From Rhodospirillales bacterium (lineage in GTDB: Bacteria > Pseudomonadota > Alphaproteobacteria > Rhodospirillales > 2-02-FULL-58-16), in the NCBI GenBank assembly GCA_021775195.1, contig JAJFIG010000406.1, positions 1 to 10,964 of the forward strand: a DNA stretch of 10,964 bases. Direction: 5' to 3'. Below, piece by piece: positions 1-5,271 of this stretch. The notes below the pieces were generated by a model that was not told the DNA's origin, ran no database searches, and was given only the letters and a program-made list of their open reading frames with translations. Within the stretch, counting starts at the first letter, position 1, and each line of letters opens with the position of its first letter. Position numbers and translations under genes: made by a program.

Positions 1-357
1 GCCTTCATCGCCGAGATGGTGGGCACGGCCATGCTCGCCTTCCTCGTCGGCACCGTCACCAGCGAGCGCAACCCGGCGCGCCCGCCGCCGGCCATGGCCG
101 CGGTGATCATCGGCGTCGGCGTCGCCGCCATCATTTCGGTGGTCGCGCCGCTGACCCAGGCGGCCCTCAACCCGGCCCGGGATTTCGGTCCCCGGCTGGT
201 GTCCTTCTTCCTCGGCTGGGGGGACATCGCCATTCCCGGCCCCCGGGGCGGCTGGTTCATCGTCTACATCGCCGCGCCCATTGTCGGGGCCCTCATCGGC
301 GGTGGCCTGTTCCGCGCCCTTGCCACCCTGTACGAGAAAAAAACCGACGGCGACTGA
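1..357 (+). CDS. MIP-family channel (aquaporin/glycerol facilitator), C-terminal part
   Basis: This is a 5'-truncated gene; the reading frame is open from base 1 and ends with TGA at 355-357, leaving 118 residues. It contains the second hallmark half-helix motif of MIP channels (NPARDFGPR, around residues 57-65), flanked by hydrophobic segments of the kind that form transmembrane helices 4-6. The Asp directly after NPAR is the residue typical of glycerol-facilitator-like members, so it may pass small neutral solutes rather than water alone. That is family knowledge, not proof. The tail is short, charged and cytoplasmic-looking (YEKKTDGD). The next gene starts 31 bp downstream on the same strand, so the two may be co-transcribed. 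The substrate is unknown; polyols, small methylated solutes and arsenite (as in AqpS-type channels) are all possible. Confidence 0.9.
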   Translation, partial: AFIAEMVGTAMLAFLVGTVTSERNPARPPPAMAAVIIGVGVAAIISVVAPLTQAALNPARDFGPRLVSFFLGWGDIAIPGPRGGWFIVYIAAPIVGALIGGGLFRALATLYEKKTDGD

Positions 358-388
358 CAACAGCCGAGCATAACAAGGGAAATTTAGA

Positions 389-658
389 ATGGCAGACTAC
401 ACCGTTCTCTACTGGCAGGAGATCCCGTCCCTGGTCGACGCCAAGGACGACGGCGGCGGCCACAAGATTCAGCTCAGCCAGCGCTACCAGGACCTCATCG
501 ACCTCGCCGCCATGCGCCGCGGCCTCGCCGGCACCGACGGCTACCTCGAGCAGTGGAAGCGGGGCACCAGCGAACAGCGCGACGGCACCGCCGAGGCCGT
601 CGCCGACGAACTCGAAGCCCAGTTCGAGGTCTTCAAGGCCGCCATCGCCGCCGAGTAA
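389..658 (+). CDS. Small 'virulence factor' family protein (PF13769-like)
   Basis: An 89-residue acidic soluble protein with no signal peptide or membrane segment. The opening MADYTVLYWQEIPS, the following LSQRYQDLIDLAAMRRGL and TDGYLEQWKRG match my memory of the short alphaproteobacterial proteins annotated 'virulence factor' (typically MADVIVVYWRDIP... then TDAYLxEW). The name is inherited from a staphylococcal protein and says nothing about function here. In alphaproteobacteria these genes tend to sit near methyltetrahydrofolate/corrinoid methyltransferase and DUF4445 (RACo-like) genes, which matches the module starting at 4574. I infer an accessory role in one-carbon or corrinoid metabolism. 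The start is supported by AAGGGA at 375-380, eight bases upstream of the ATG. It follows the MIP channel gene by 31 bp, probably in one operon. Confidence 0.72.
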   Translation: MADYTVLYWQEIPSLVDAKDDGGGHKIQLSQRYQDLIDLAAMRRGLAGTDGYLEQWKRGTSEQRDGTAEAVADELEAQFEVFKAAIAAE

Positions 659-693
659 CCCCGGCGAGCGGACGAGGCGGCCCGGGCCTCGCC

Positions 694-739
694 CTTCGAC
701 GGGCTCAGGGTGAGGCCCTCATGCTGAGCAAAGTTGAAG
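694..739. repeat. Imperfect intergenic inverted repeat
   Basis: Arms at about 694-715 and 717-739 pair imperfectly (CTTCGAC...CTCAGGGTGAGG against CCTCATGCTGAG...GTTGAAG). This resembles the abundant dispersed palindromes with TTCGAC and CTCAGGGTGAGG that recur between genes in many alphaproteobacteria (from memory). It lies 36 bp after the stop of the preceding gene and could fold in RNA and protect or end the upstream transcript. No ORF crossing it looks real. Confidence 0.6.
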
Positions 740-760
740 CATGCGGGCCGTCGTGCCCGG

Positions 761-777
761 AATTACGGTGACACCGT
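761..777. repeat. REP/RAYT-like half site with small palindrome
   Basis: AATTACGGTGACA at 761-773 is the same tag that begins the terminal repeats of the element at 1316-1497. Here it appears alone, overlapping a near-perfect palindrome, ACGGTG-A-CACCGT (765-777), and is followed by a T-rich run (779-787). The tag resembles the ends recognised by REP-associated tyrosine transposases (IS200-like); that identity is from memory. It marks the left margin of the less GC-rich accessory block. The stretch 778-876 before the next gene shows no other gene and no convincing promoter. Confidence 0.45.
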
Positions 778-876
778 GTTCCTTTTTTCTTCAAAATTCC
801 TTGTTCCTGAATACCGGGGCATGTCTACTCGGTGGGTTCGGTCAATACCCCCCATACCTGAATACGGCCCATACTC

Positions 877-1254
877 ATGCATCGCTCAAGGATCATTCTG
901 GCGCTGATCGCGGCAACCGTCGCCGTCGGCGTTTGGTTTTGGCTCGCTCCGCCCCGTTGGTTGCTCAACACCATGAAGCCGGTCGATCTCACGGATCCGG
1001 TTGCCGCCGGCAAGGCCGTCGTCGAAAAATACGGCTGTCGCGGATGCCACCTGGTCGGCGAAAAGGGAAATCGACTGAGAGCACCTGATCTGAACACAGT
1101 TACCGACCGCCTGGATGCGGTCTCGCTGCGCCTCTGGTTGCGGGATCCCCGCGCCATCAAATGGAAAACCCTGATGCCGGATTTCCATCTTTCCGATCCC
1201 GAGATTGAAGCGGTTTTGTCGTATTTGAACGCACTGAAGCGTCCGGGCGATTAG
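877..1254 (+). CDS. Membrane-anchored mono-haem cytochrome c
   Basis: A 125-residue protein with one haem-attachment motif, CRGCH (residues 54-58). The probable distal ligand is Met100 in TLMPDF, which fits a class I cytochrome c fold in which the C-terminal helix (SDPEIEAVLSYLNAL) packs on the haem. Residues 5-24 are hydrophobic and preceded by basic residues: an uncleaved N-terminal anchor or signal sequence, which places the haem domain in the periplasm. It would shuttle single electrons; partners are unknown because no oxidase, reductase or haem-handling gene lies nearby. No strong ribosome site precedes the ATG, but the start gives a proper N-in signal anchor. It is transcribed toward the hydrolase gene, with a MITE-like element between. 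It sits alone inside the repeat-rich block, so it may be an acquired cargo gene. Confidence 0.9.
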   Translation: MHRSRIILALIAATVAVGVWFWLAPPRWLLNTMKPVDLTDPVAAGKAVVEKYGCRGCHLVGEKGNRLRAPDLNTVTDRLDAVSLRLWLRDPRAIKWKTLMPDFHLSDPEIEAVLSYLNALKRPGD

Positions 1255-1315
1255 ACCGCTTTCGGGCGATAGGCCGGCACGCGCGCCCGTTTCGTGCCTT
1301 CGCCACGTCAATTCA
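1254..1315 (+). repeat. Degenerate direct repeat, copy 1
   Basis: From the last base of the cytochrome stop codon, about 55-60 bp align with 4423-4485 at roughly 80% identity by hand count, in the same orientation. Shared blocks include GGCCGGCAC, CCCGTTTCGT, TCGCCAC and CAATT. Copy 1 runs directly into the terminal repeat of the MITE-like element (ATTACGGTGACA); copy 2 runs into a comparable tag (AATTGGGACACC). No protein reading is convincing in either. Confidence 0.6.
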
Positions 1316-1497
1316 ATTACGGTGACAGTTTACTGAATACATTTAATTATTGCCGCCGCTTTTCTTTTTAGGTCCGTGCCCATCTGTTGCCGCGCTGGGT
1401 CACATGATGAGGGAGACCGGGGATAACAAGCCGGGGCAATCGCGCCATGAAGCCATGAGTGGCGCAATAAGTGTATCTAGTAAACTGTCACCGTAAT
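1316..1497. mobile_element. MITE-like element with perfect 19-bp terminal inverted repeats
   Basis: ATTACGGTGACAGTTTACT at 1316-1334 is exactly reverse-complemented at 1479-1497. The similarity continues imperfectly inward (GAATACA...TTATTGC against AGATACA...TTATTGC), so the repeats span about 30-35 bp. The 182-bp element has no ORF of note. Inside the right end a further hairpin, GCGCCA (1442-1447) against TGGCGC (1460-1465), could form. No target-site duplication is visible at the edges. The terminal sequence resembles the ends flanking REP-associated tyrosine transposase (Y1/IS200-like) genes, which would mobilise it in trans; no such gene is in the window. It lies between two converging genes and may also act as a transcription end for both. 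Confidence 0.72.
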
Positions 1498-1552
1498 CCC
1501 CATCCCGCGACAATCGCTTTGGCTGTCGATAGCCGACGTTTGCGCCGACTGT

Positions 1553-2530
1553 TTATGTTCTTGTTGAAGGTAGCGCCTCATTAATGAAATGGGCGACATT
1601 AGCAAGTGCGCTTCGACCCTCTGGCAGGAGGAAACTGTGGAGTTGCCATACATGATGCATATGCGGCCAGATTTCGAGAATGCAGCGCCCGTCGAGTCGT
1701 CGAACAGCGTCAGCCAAACGCCTTGAGTCATCCAAAAGGGTTTCCGTCGAGCCAACCTGAACAAAGATCGACGGCAGACCAGAAAGTTCCGAAAACAACG
1801 GTGAGGCCAAAGCGGTTCTTCCGTCCGTGCCGTTCAGATAGACCTGTGCCGCCCATCGCAATTCAGCACCGGTTACGACGGGGTCGTTCTTCGCATTCGT
1901 CTCGATACTCGCTCCGCTAACGGTCAAATCGGTCCACGGCGAAAATAGAAAGGCGGCGCCAGGCGCCGGCCGGCCCTCCTCTTTCAGTGCGGCCACTAAC
2001 GACAGAGCCAGCCCGCCACCTGCAGAATCACCCCCTACGACCAGTTGGCCCGGGTCGGTGTGCTGGTCTTCGATAAGCCAGGAATAGGCCGCCATGGCAT
2101 CATCGAACGCCGCAGGAACGGGAGCTTCGGGCGCCAATCGGTATTCGAGCGAGAACACGCGGGCGCCGACCATGCTTGAAAGCCTCGCCAGCATGTTTCG
2201 CGGGGCGGATAGATTTCCCCAAAAGTAGCCGCCGCCGTGGCAATAGAGAATGGAGCGCATGGAATCTCCCGGCACCTTCGGGGCTGTGATCCATTCGCCG
2301 CGAACCCGGCCGGTATCGATGTGATCGACCGAGGTTCCGCGCATCGGGGCAGGGAGGGAAGCCACGAGTTCATCCAGGGCTTTCCTCACCTCTTGGACAA
2401 ACGCGCGCGTGCTCAGACGGGAGACTCCCTTGACGCCGAAAAGGTCGTCTCCCCCCGGTCGACCCCGGCACATTCTTCGCCTGATTGCCCAGCGAACGAT
2501 TGCGGCTTGCCAGGACATACGAACGGGCAC
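1553..2530 (-). CDS. Alpha/beta hydrolase, HSL/acetyl-esterase family
   Basis: A 325-residue cytoplasmic esterase of the hormone-sensitive-lipase type (family IV). The oxyanion-hole motif HGGG is at residues 98-101 and the nucleophile motif GDSAGG at 167-172, with Ser169. The acidic triad member lies in STETLLDDS (Glu263 or Asp267), and the catalytic His is probably His293 in MHHVW. The layout resembles monoterpene epsilon-lactone hydrolases and small acyl-ester esterases; the substrate is not predictable. The longest frame begins with GTG at 2530. An ATG at codon 5 (2518) is also possible, and GGGAG upstream fits neither perfectly, since it is too close to the GTG and somewhat far from the ATG. 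It follows arsM by 89 bp on the same strand and may be the third gene of that set or have its own promoter. No link to arsenic is known. Confidence 0.9.
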   Translation of the reverse strand: MPVRMSWQAAIVRWAIRRRMCRGRPGGDDLFGVKGVSRLSTRAFVQEVRKALDELVASLPAPMRGTSVDHIDTGRVRGEWITAPKVPGDSMRSILYCHGGGYFWGNLSAPRNMLARLSSMVGARVFSLEYRLAPEAPVPAAFDDAMAAYSWLIEDQHTDPGQLVVGGDSAGGGLALSLVAALKEEGRPAPGAAFLFSPWTDLTVSGASIETNAKNDPVVTGAELRWAAQVYLNGTDGRTALASPLFSELSGLPSIFVQVGSTETLLDDSRRLADAVRRLDGRCILEIWPHMHHVWQLHSFLLPEGRSALANVAHFINEALPSTRT

Positions 2531-2592
2531 TCCCTAGACGCGAAATTTCCATGTTTTCCGATTATGTGAGGCGCAAGATCGCGACCTCACTC

Positions 2593-2611
2593 ATTATCGG
2601 TCAGTGATAAT
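2593..2611. promoter_or_regulatory. Small AT-rich inverted repeat between arsM and the hydrolase gene
   Basis: ATTATC (2593-2598) and GATAAT (2606-2611) form a dyad with a 7-nt centre in the 89-bp gap upstream of the hydrolase. It could be an operator or a weak hairpin after arsM. No U-tract follows on the minus strand, so a classical terminator is unlikely. Confidence 0.25.
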
Positions 2612-2619
2612 TCAAGTTT

Positions 2620-3402
2620 CTAGTCGGAATAGAGCACTCGAGAAAGCCGAGGCCGGGTCGCCTCGACGGTGGCTGATGCCGTGTAATCGCCAACATCCCG
2701 GCCCGGTTTCCAGGAGCCGGGAATATCATGTTCACCGGCCTTGAGCTTGATACGGATGGCCTCGAAACCCGTCTCGGATAGAATACCGTCCAGTTCGTTG
2801 ATCGAAGCGGCGCCGGAGACGCATGCCGCATATCGCCCGAGATCACCACGCGCCTCATCGGGCACGTCCACCGTCAGCACGACATCGGATATCGCCAACC
2901 GGCCGCCGGGTTTCAGCACCCGGAATGCTTCGCGATAAACAGCCGCTTTGTCTGGTGAAAGATTGATCACACAGTTCGATATGATCACATCGACGCTCGA
3001 ATCGACCACCGGCAGGTTTTCAATCTCGCCAAGGCGGAAATCGACATTGGAATATCCACCTTCTTTCGCATTCCTCTGCGCCCGGCTGACCATTTCGGGC
3101 GTCATATCGACGCCGATGACGAAGCCATCGTCACCGACCGTTGCAGCGGCGAGGAAGCAGTCGATACCCCCGCCGCTGCCCAGGTCCATCACTGTCTCGC
3201 CGGGTTGAATATCGGCGATCGCCAGCGGGTTGCCACTCCCCAGTTCCATGTCGGCGCCTTCGGGAACGCTGTCCAGGTCGGCCTGACTATAGCCCCTCGA
3301 TGTGGAGCAACTGCATCCGCAACCAGACACGCCGGCTGTCGCAACCTTGCCGTAGGTTTTACGCACTTTACTTTTGATACTGTCTTGATGTGGTGTGGGC
3401 AT
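2620..3402 (-). CDS. arsM: Arsenite S-adenosylmethionine methyltransferase
   Basis: A 260-residue class I methyltransferase that should methylate trivalent arsenic using AdoMet. The AdoMet loop is MDLGSGGGIDCF (residues 72-83). The ArsM signature cysteines are present: Cys82 in GGGIDCF, Cys144 in ISNCVINLSPDK and Cys194 in ACVSGAA. By memory of the family these match the three conserved arsenite-binding/catalytic cysteines. An additional N-terminal cluster GCGCSC (Cys28, 30, 32) replaces the single N-terminal Cys of well-studied enzymes. The protein is on the short side and lacks the extended C-terminal domain of algal enzymes. The ATG at 3402 has an excellent ribosome site, GAAGGAG (3410-3416 on the complement), seven bases away. 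It lies 89 bp behind the sigZ-like gene, an arrangement suggesting control by that sigma factor. No arsR, arsB or arsC is in the window. Confidence 0.9.
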   Translation of the reverse strand: MPTPHQDSIKSKVRKTYGKVATAGVSGCGCSCSTSRGYSQADLDSVPEGADMELGSGNPLAIADIQPGETVMDLGSGGGIDCFLAAATVGDDGFVIGVDMTPEMVSRAQRNAKEGGYSNVDFRLGEIENLPVVDSSVDVIISNCVINLSPDKAAVYREAFRVLKPGGRLAISDVVLTVDVPDEARGDLGRYAACVSGAASINELDGILSETGFEAIRIKLKAGEHDIPGSWKPGRDVGDYTASATVEATRPRLSRVLYSD

Positions 3403-3428
3403 CTTTCCGCTCCTTCAGGAATTACGCT

Positions 3429-3471
3429 GGGAGCCAGGGCTCCCTCGTATCCCTGTGGACGCCGTTGTCAA
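3429..3471 (-). promoter_or_regulatory. Possible arsM promoter with perfect 7-bp palindrome
   Basis: On the minus strand, TTGACA (3471-3466) is followed after 16 bp by a weak -10-like TACGAG (3449-3444). A perfect palindrome, GGGAGCC-CT-GGCTCCC (3444-3429), starts at that point, ending 26 bp before the arsM start codon. The palindrome is well placed for a repressor or could fold in the mRNA leader. Alternatively, arsM is read through from sigZ and the hairpin only tunes the transcript. Confidence 0.35.
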
Positions 3472-3491
3472 AAAAGGGACGCAGAAATTGT

Positions 3492-4088
3492 TTAAGGGCA
3501 GCCGGAGCAGTCGGAATTCCTGGGTTCGTAGCCGATCATCATGCCGCGATGATCCCGTTCGAAGCGACAGCAGTCGGTCAACAGATCCTTGACCATGGCG
3601 CGGCCTCTTTGCACCCGGGACTTGGTCCCTGACAGGGAAAGTCCTAACGCCTCCGCCACCTGTTTCTGTTTCAGGCCATCAATTTCCGACAACCTGAGAG
3701 CGTCGCGATAGGGCGCAGGCAAGGTTTCAATCATCGGCACCAGGCAGGCGCTTATCTCGCGGCGGGCCTGTTCTTCCTCACCGGGCTCCGGGGCGGCAAG
3801 GGATTGGGGAAGTTCTTCGAACGCCTTGCGTGCCCCGTAGTGGTCGATGACCGCATTGCGGACAATTTGATAAATCCAGCTTTCCAGCCGCGCGGCGTCC
3901 CGCAAGGTGGCCAAGCTCTTCTGGATTTTAATGAATACGTCCTGAAGGATGTCTTCGGCCACATCCGTGGATTCGACTCGACTTCGGATAAACCCGAGAA
4001 GCTTGGCGTGGTAATCCTGCCAGAGGACGGCGAGCCTGTCATTGACAGGAGATGCATCGTCACGTGCGCTTGAAGTAACTCGGTTCAT
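3492..4088 (-). CDS. sigZ: ECF RNA polymerase sigma factor, SigZ type
   Basis: A 198-residue extracytoplasmic-function sigma factor. Region 2 spans about residues 23-87 (DVAEDILQDVFIKI, then ESWIYQIVRNAVIDHY, which melts and binds the -10 element). Region 4 spans about 113-170, with the helix-turn-helix LKQKQVAEALGLSLSGTKSR that reads the -35. The SigZ hallmark is the tail after region 4: DCCRFERDHRG followed by a terminal CSGC, giving four cysteines (173, 174, 194, 197) that could bind metal, a metalloid or sense redox. No anti-sigma gene is adjacent, so the Cys tail may itself be the sensor (inference). Its stop is 89 bp before arsM on the same strand. The start ATG overlaps the TGA of a small upstream ORF. 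A neighbouring arsM makes trivalent arsenic a reasonable candidate signal. Confidence 0.88.
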   Translation of the reverse strand: MNRVTSSARDDASPVNDRLAVLWQDYHAKLLGFIRSRVESTDVAEDILQDVFIKIQKSLATLRDAARLESWIYQIVRNAVIDHYGARKAFEELPQSLAAPEPGEEEQARREISACLVPMIETLPAPYRDALRLSEIDGLKQKQVAEALGLSLSGTKSRVQRGRAMVKDLLTDCCRFERDHRGMMIGYEPRNSDCSGCP

Positions 4089-4171
4089 TGACCGTTCCCG
4101 CTGTCCAACCGGGCACCAAAATTCCCCATCGCGTTGGCCACGACAAAAGCGCCAACCCCCATCATGATCAT
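4085..4171 (-). CDS. Possible small hydrophobic ORF overlapping the sigZ start
   Basis: A short frame ends in TGA that overlaps the sigZ ATG (ATGA at 4085-4088), the layout of translational coupling. From the ATG at 4171 it encodes 28 residues beginning MIMMGVGAFVVANAMGN. The same frame stays open back to a TAG and reads LNPRSNRAPWLIAI before that ATG; a non-canonical CTG at 4216 would give 43 residues with one full membrane helix. The segment looks like a basic-then-hydrophobic small membrane protein, but no ribosome site is visible for either start. It may be a real leader or small membrane partner of the sigma factor, a decayed gene that lost its ATG, or chance. Confidence 0.35.
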   Translation of the reverse strand: MIMMGVGAFVVANAMGNFGARLDSGNGQ

Positions 4172-4216
4172 CAAGATGGCGATAAGCCAGGGTGCTCTAT
4201 TGGACCTGGGATTCAG

Positions 4217-4500
4217 GAAAAGGACGCAAACTTTCTATCTCAGTCACATAAGTGGGGCAGGCAAGATAGCAATTTCGACACAAAGAAAACTGGAACTCCT
4301 ACTTATTGTAGAATTTGAAACATCAGCAACGAGAATCGCCAGAGTTACGACATATATCTGATGTGACGAATGTTTTCTTCTGGCTGAGACTGTTGAAAAA
4401 TCCCTGGCGGTACCGGAACGATGACCACTTGCGGACAACTGGCCGGCACCCGGCCCGTTTCGTCCCCTCGCCACACCAATTTCGAATTGGGACACCACCA
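4217..4500. other. Gene-free divergent region with repeat remnants
   Basis: This AT-richer stretch separates the divergent sigZ and corrinoid units. ORFs across it are low-complexity shadows with no recognisable protein. At 4387-4401, GACTGTTGAAAAA resembles ends of insertion sequences, but no matching inverted end was found. Any promoter for sigZ must lie here on the minus strand; I could not choose a convincing one. Confidence 0.5.
4423..4490 (+). repeat. Degenerate direct repeat, copy 2, ending in a palindromic tag
   Basis: It aligns with copy 1 at 1254-1315 at roughly 80% over about 55 bp (hand count), same orientation. It ends in CCAATT-TCG-AATTGG (4476-4490), a perfect 6-bp palindrome that runs into AATTGGGACACC, another sequence resembling REP/RAYT-type ends. 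It marks the right edge of the accessory block, just upstream of the corrinoid module's promoter. Confidence 0.55.
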
Positions 4501-4511
4501 CCCCCCTCGCC

Positions 4512-4540
4512 TTGACAGCCCATCGGAAAGCCGGTAGCTT
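4512..4540 (+). promoter_or_regulatory. Sigma-70-type promoter of corrinoid unit 1
   Basis: A consensus -35 TTGACA (4512-4517), a 17-bp spacer and a -10-like TAGCTT (4535-4540) predict a start of transcription near 4547, inside the AT-rich palindrome that follows. The leader to the ATG at 4574 would be only about 27 nt. Confidence 0.55.
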
Positions 4541-4544
4541 TTCG

Positions 4545-4567
4545 ATAATATATTTTAAATATACGAA
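4545..4567. promoter_or_regulatory. AT-rich palindromic operator candidate 1
   Basis: The left arm ATAATATATT (4545-4554), a 3-nt centre and right half AATATACGAA (4558-4567) form an imperfect dyad. It shares GAT-A/T-ATATATT, the 3-nt spacer and AATATA with the perfect dyad at 6327-6349. It sits at the predicted transcription start, a position suited to repression. Confidence 0.5.
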
Positions 4568-4573
4568 AAAAAC

Positions 4574-5251
4574 ATGCCAGGGAATGCAACCACCGCCCTC
4601 GCTCCGGGGAGCTGCGAAACCTACGACCCGCCGAAGCCGGACATCCTGCTCGAGCACGTCCTGCGCATCCAGGGGTATCGGGATCTCACCCGCGTCCGCG
4701 ACGACGTCCGCGCCATCGCCACCAAAATGGCGGCGCGGGCCGGCGACCTGCTGGCGCCGACGGTGGTCTACCGCCCGGTCCCGGTCCGCGCCTGCGACGG
4801 CGAGACCCTGACCCTGATCACCGGCACCCGATTTTCCAGCGCCGAGTTCGCCGGTATCCTCGGCCACTGCGACCGGGTCATTCCCTTCGTCCTCACCCTC
4901 GGCAACGGCCTCGACCAGGAGGTCATCGGCCTCCTGGATTCCGGCGACATCGTCGAGGCCCTGTTCCTGGAGACCGCCGGCTGGCTCGCCATCGAGCAGG
5001 CGTCACGGAGTTTCGCCCGCCACCTCCAGCAATGGGCCCTGGCCGACGGCTTTCGCCTCACCCGGCGCCTCGGCCCCGGATACAAGGACTGGGACCTGCG
5101 CGAACAGCGCTCCTTTTTCGAGCTCTTTTCCGATACCGAACTGCCGGTCCACCTGATGGAAAGCTGCGCCATGATCCCCAAGAAATCCCGCTCCGGCCTC
5201 TACGGCCTGGCGCCGCTCTCCAAGCCCCGCCACAACAGCCAATTGAATTAA
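4574..5251 (+). CDS. MetH-type AdoMet-binding (B12 reactivation) domain protein
   Basis: A 225-residue stand-alone relative of the C-terminal activation domain of cobalamin-dependent methionine synthase (PF02965). Residues 164-178 carry the AdoMet-binding motif RxxxGY (R165...G169-Y170, within RRLGPGYKDWDLREQ). The C-terminal MIPKKSRSGLYGL resembles the conserved MxPxKSxSGxYG stretch. In MetH this domain donates a methyl from AdoMet to rescue oxidised Co(II) during reductive activation. Free-standing versions occur in corrinoid methyltransferase clusters, where I infer the same service for the corrinoid protein at 7582. It opens unit 1, 20 bp ahead of MT-II. No clear ribosome site precedes the ATG (A-rich GAAAAAAAC), yet the start is bounded by the promoter. 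The methionine synthase catalytic domains are absent. Confidence 0.85.
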   Translation: MPGNATTALAPGSCETYDPPKPDILLEHVLRIQGYRDLTRVRDDVRAIATKMAARAGDLLAPTVVYRPVPVRACDGETLTLITGTRFSSAEFAGILGHCDRVIPFVLTLGNGLDQEVIGLLDSGDIVEALFLETAGWLAIEQASRSFARHLQQWALADGFRLTRRLGPGYKDWDLREQRSFFELFSDTELPVHLMESCAMIPKKSRSGLYGLAPLSKPRHNSQLN

Positions 5252-5271
5252 TGAATTGAAAGGAAGGCCCG

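Noticed and set aside
886..1311. Minus-strand ORF opposite the cytochrome c gene
   Set aside because: The plus frame has CRGCH, a signal anchor and the Met ligand; the opposite frame has no features.
4387..4401. GACTGTTGAAAAA as an insertion sequence end
   Set aside because: It resembles known IS ends, but no paired inverted end, transposase remnant or target duplication was found nearby.
4244..4867. Minus-strand ORF of 207 codons spanning the divergent region and the start of the 4574 gene
   Set aside because: It runs over the promoter, operator and the conserved AdoMet-domain gene; no family likeness.
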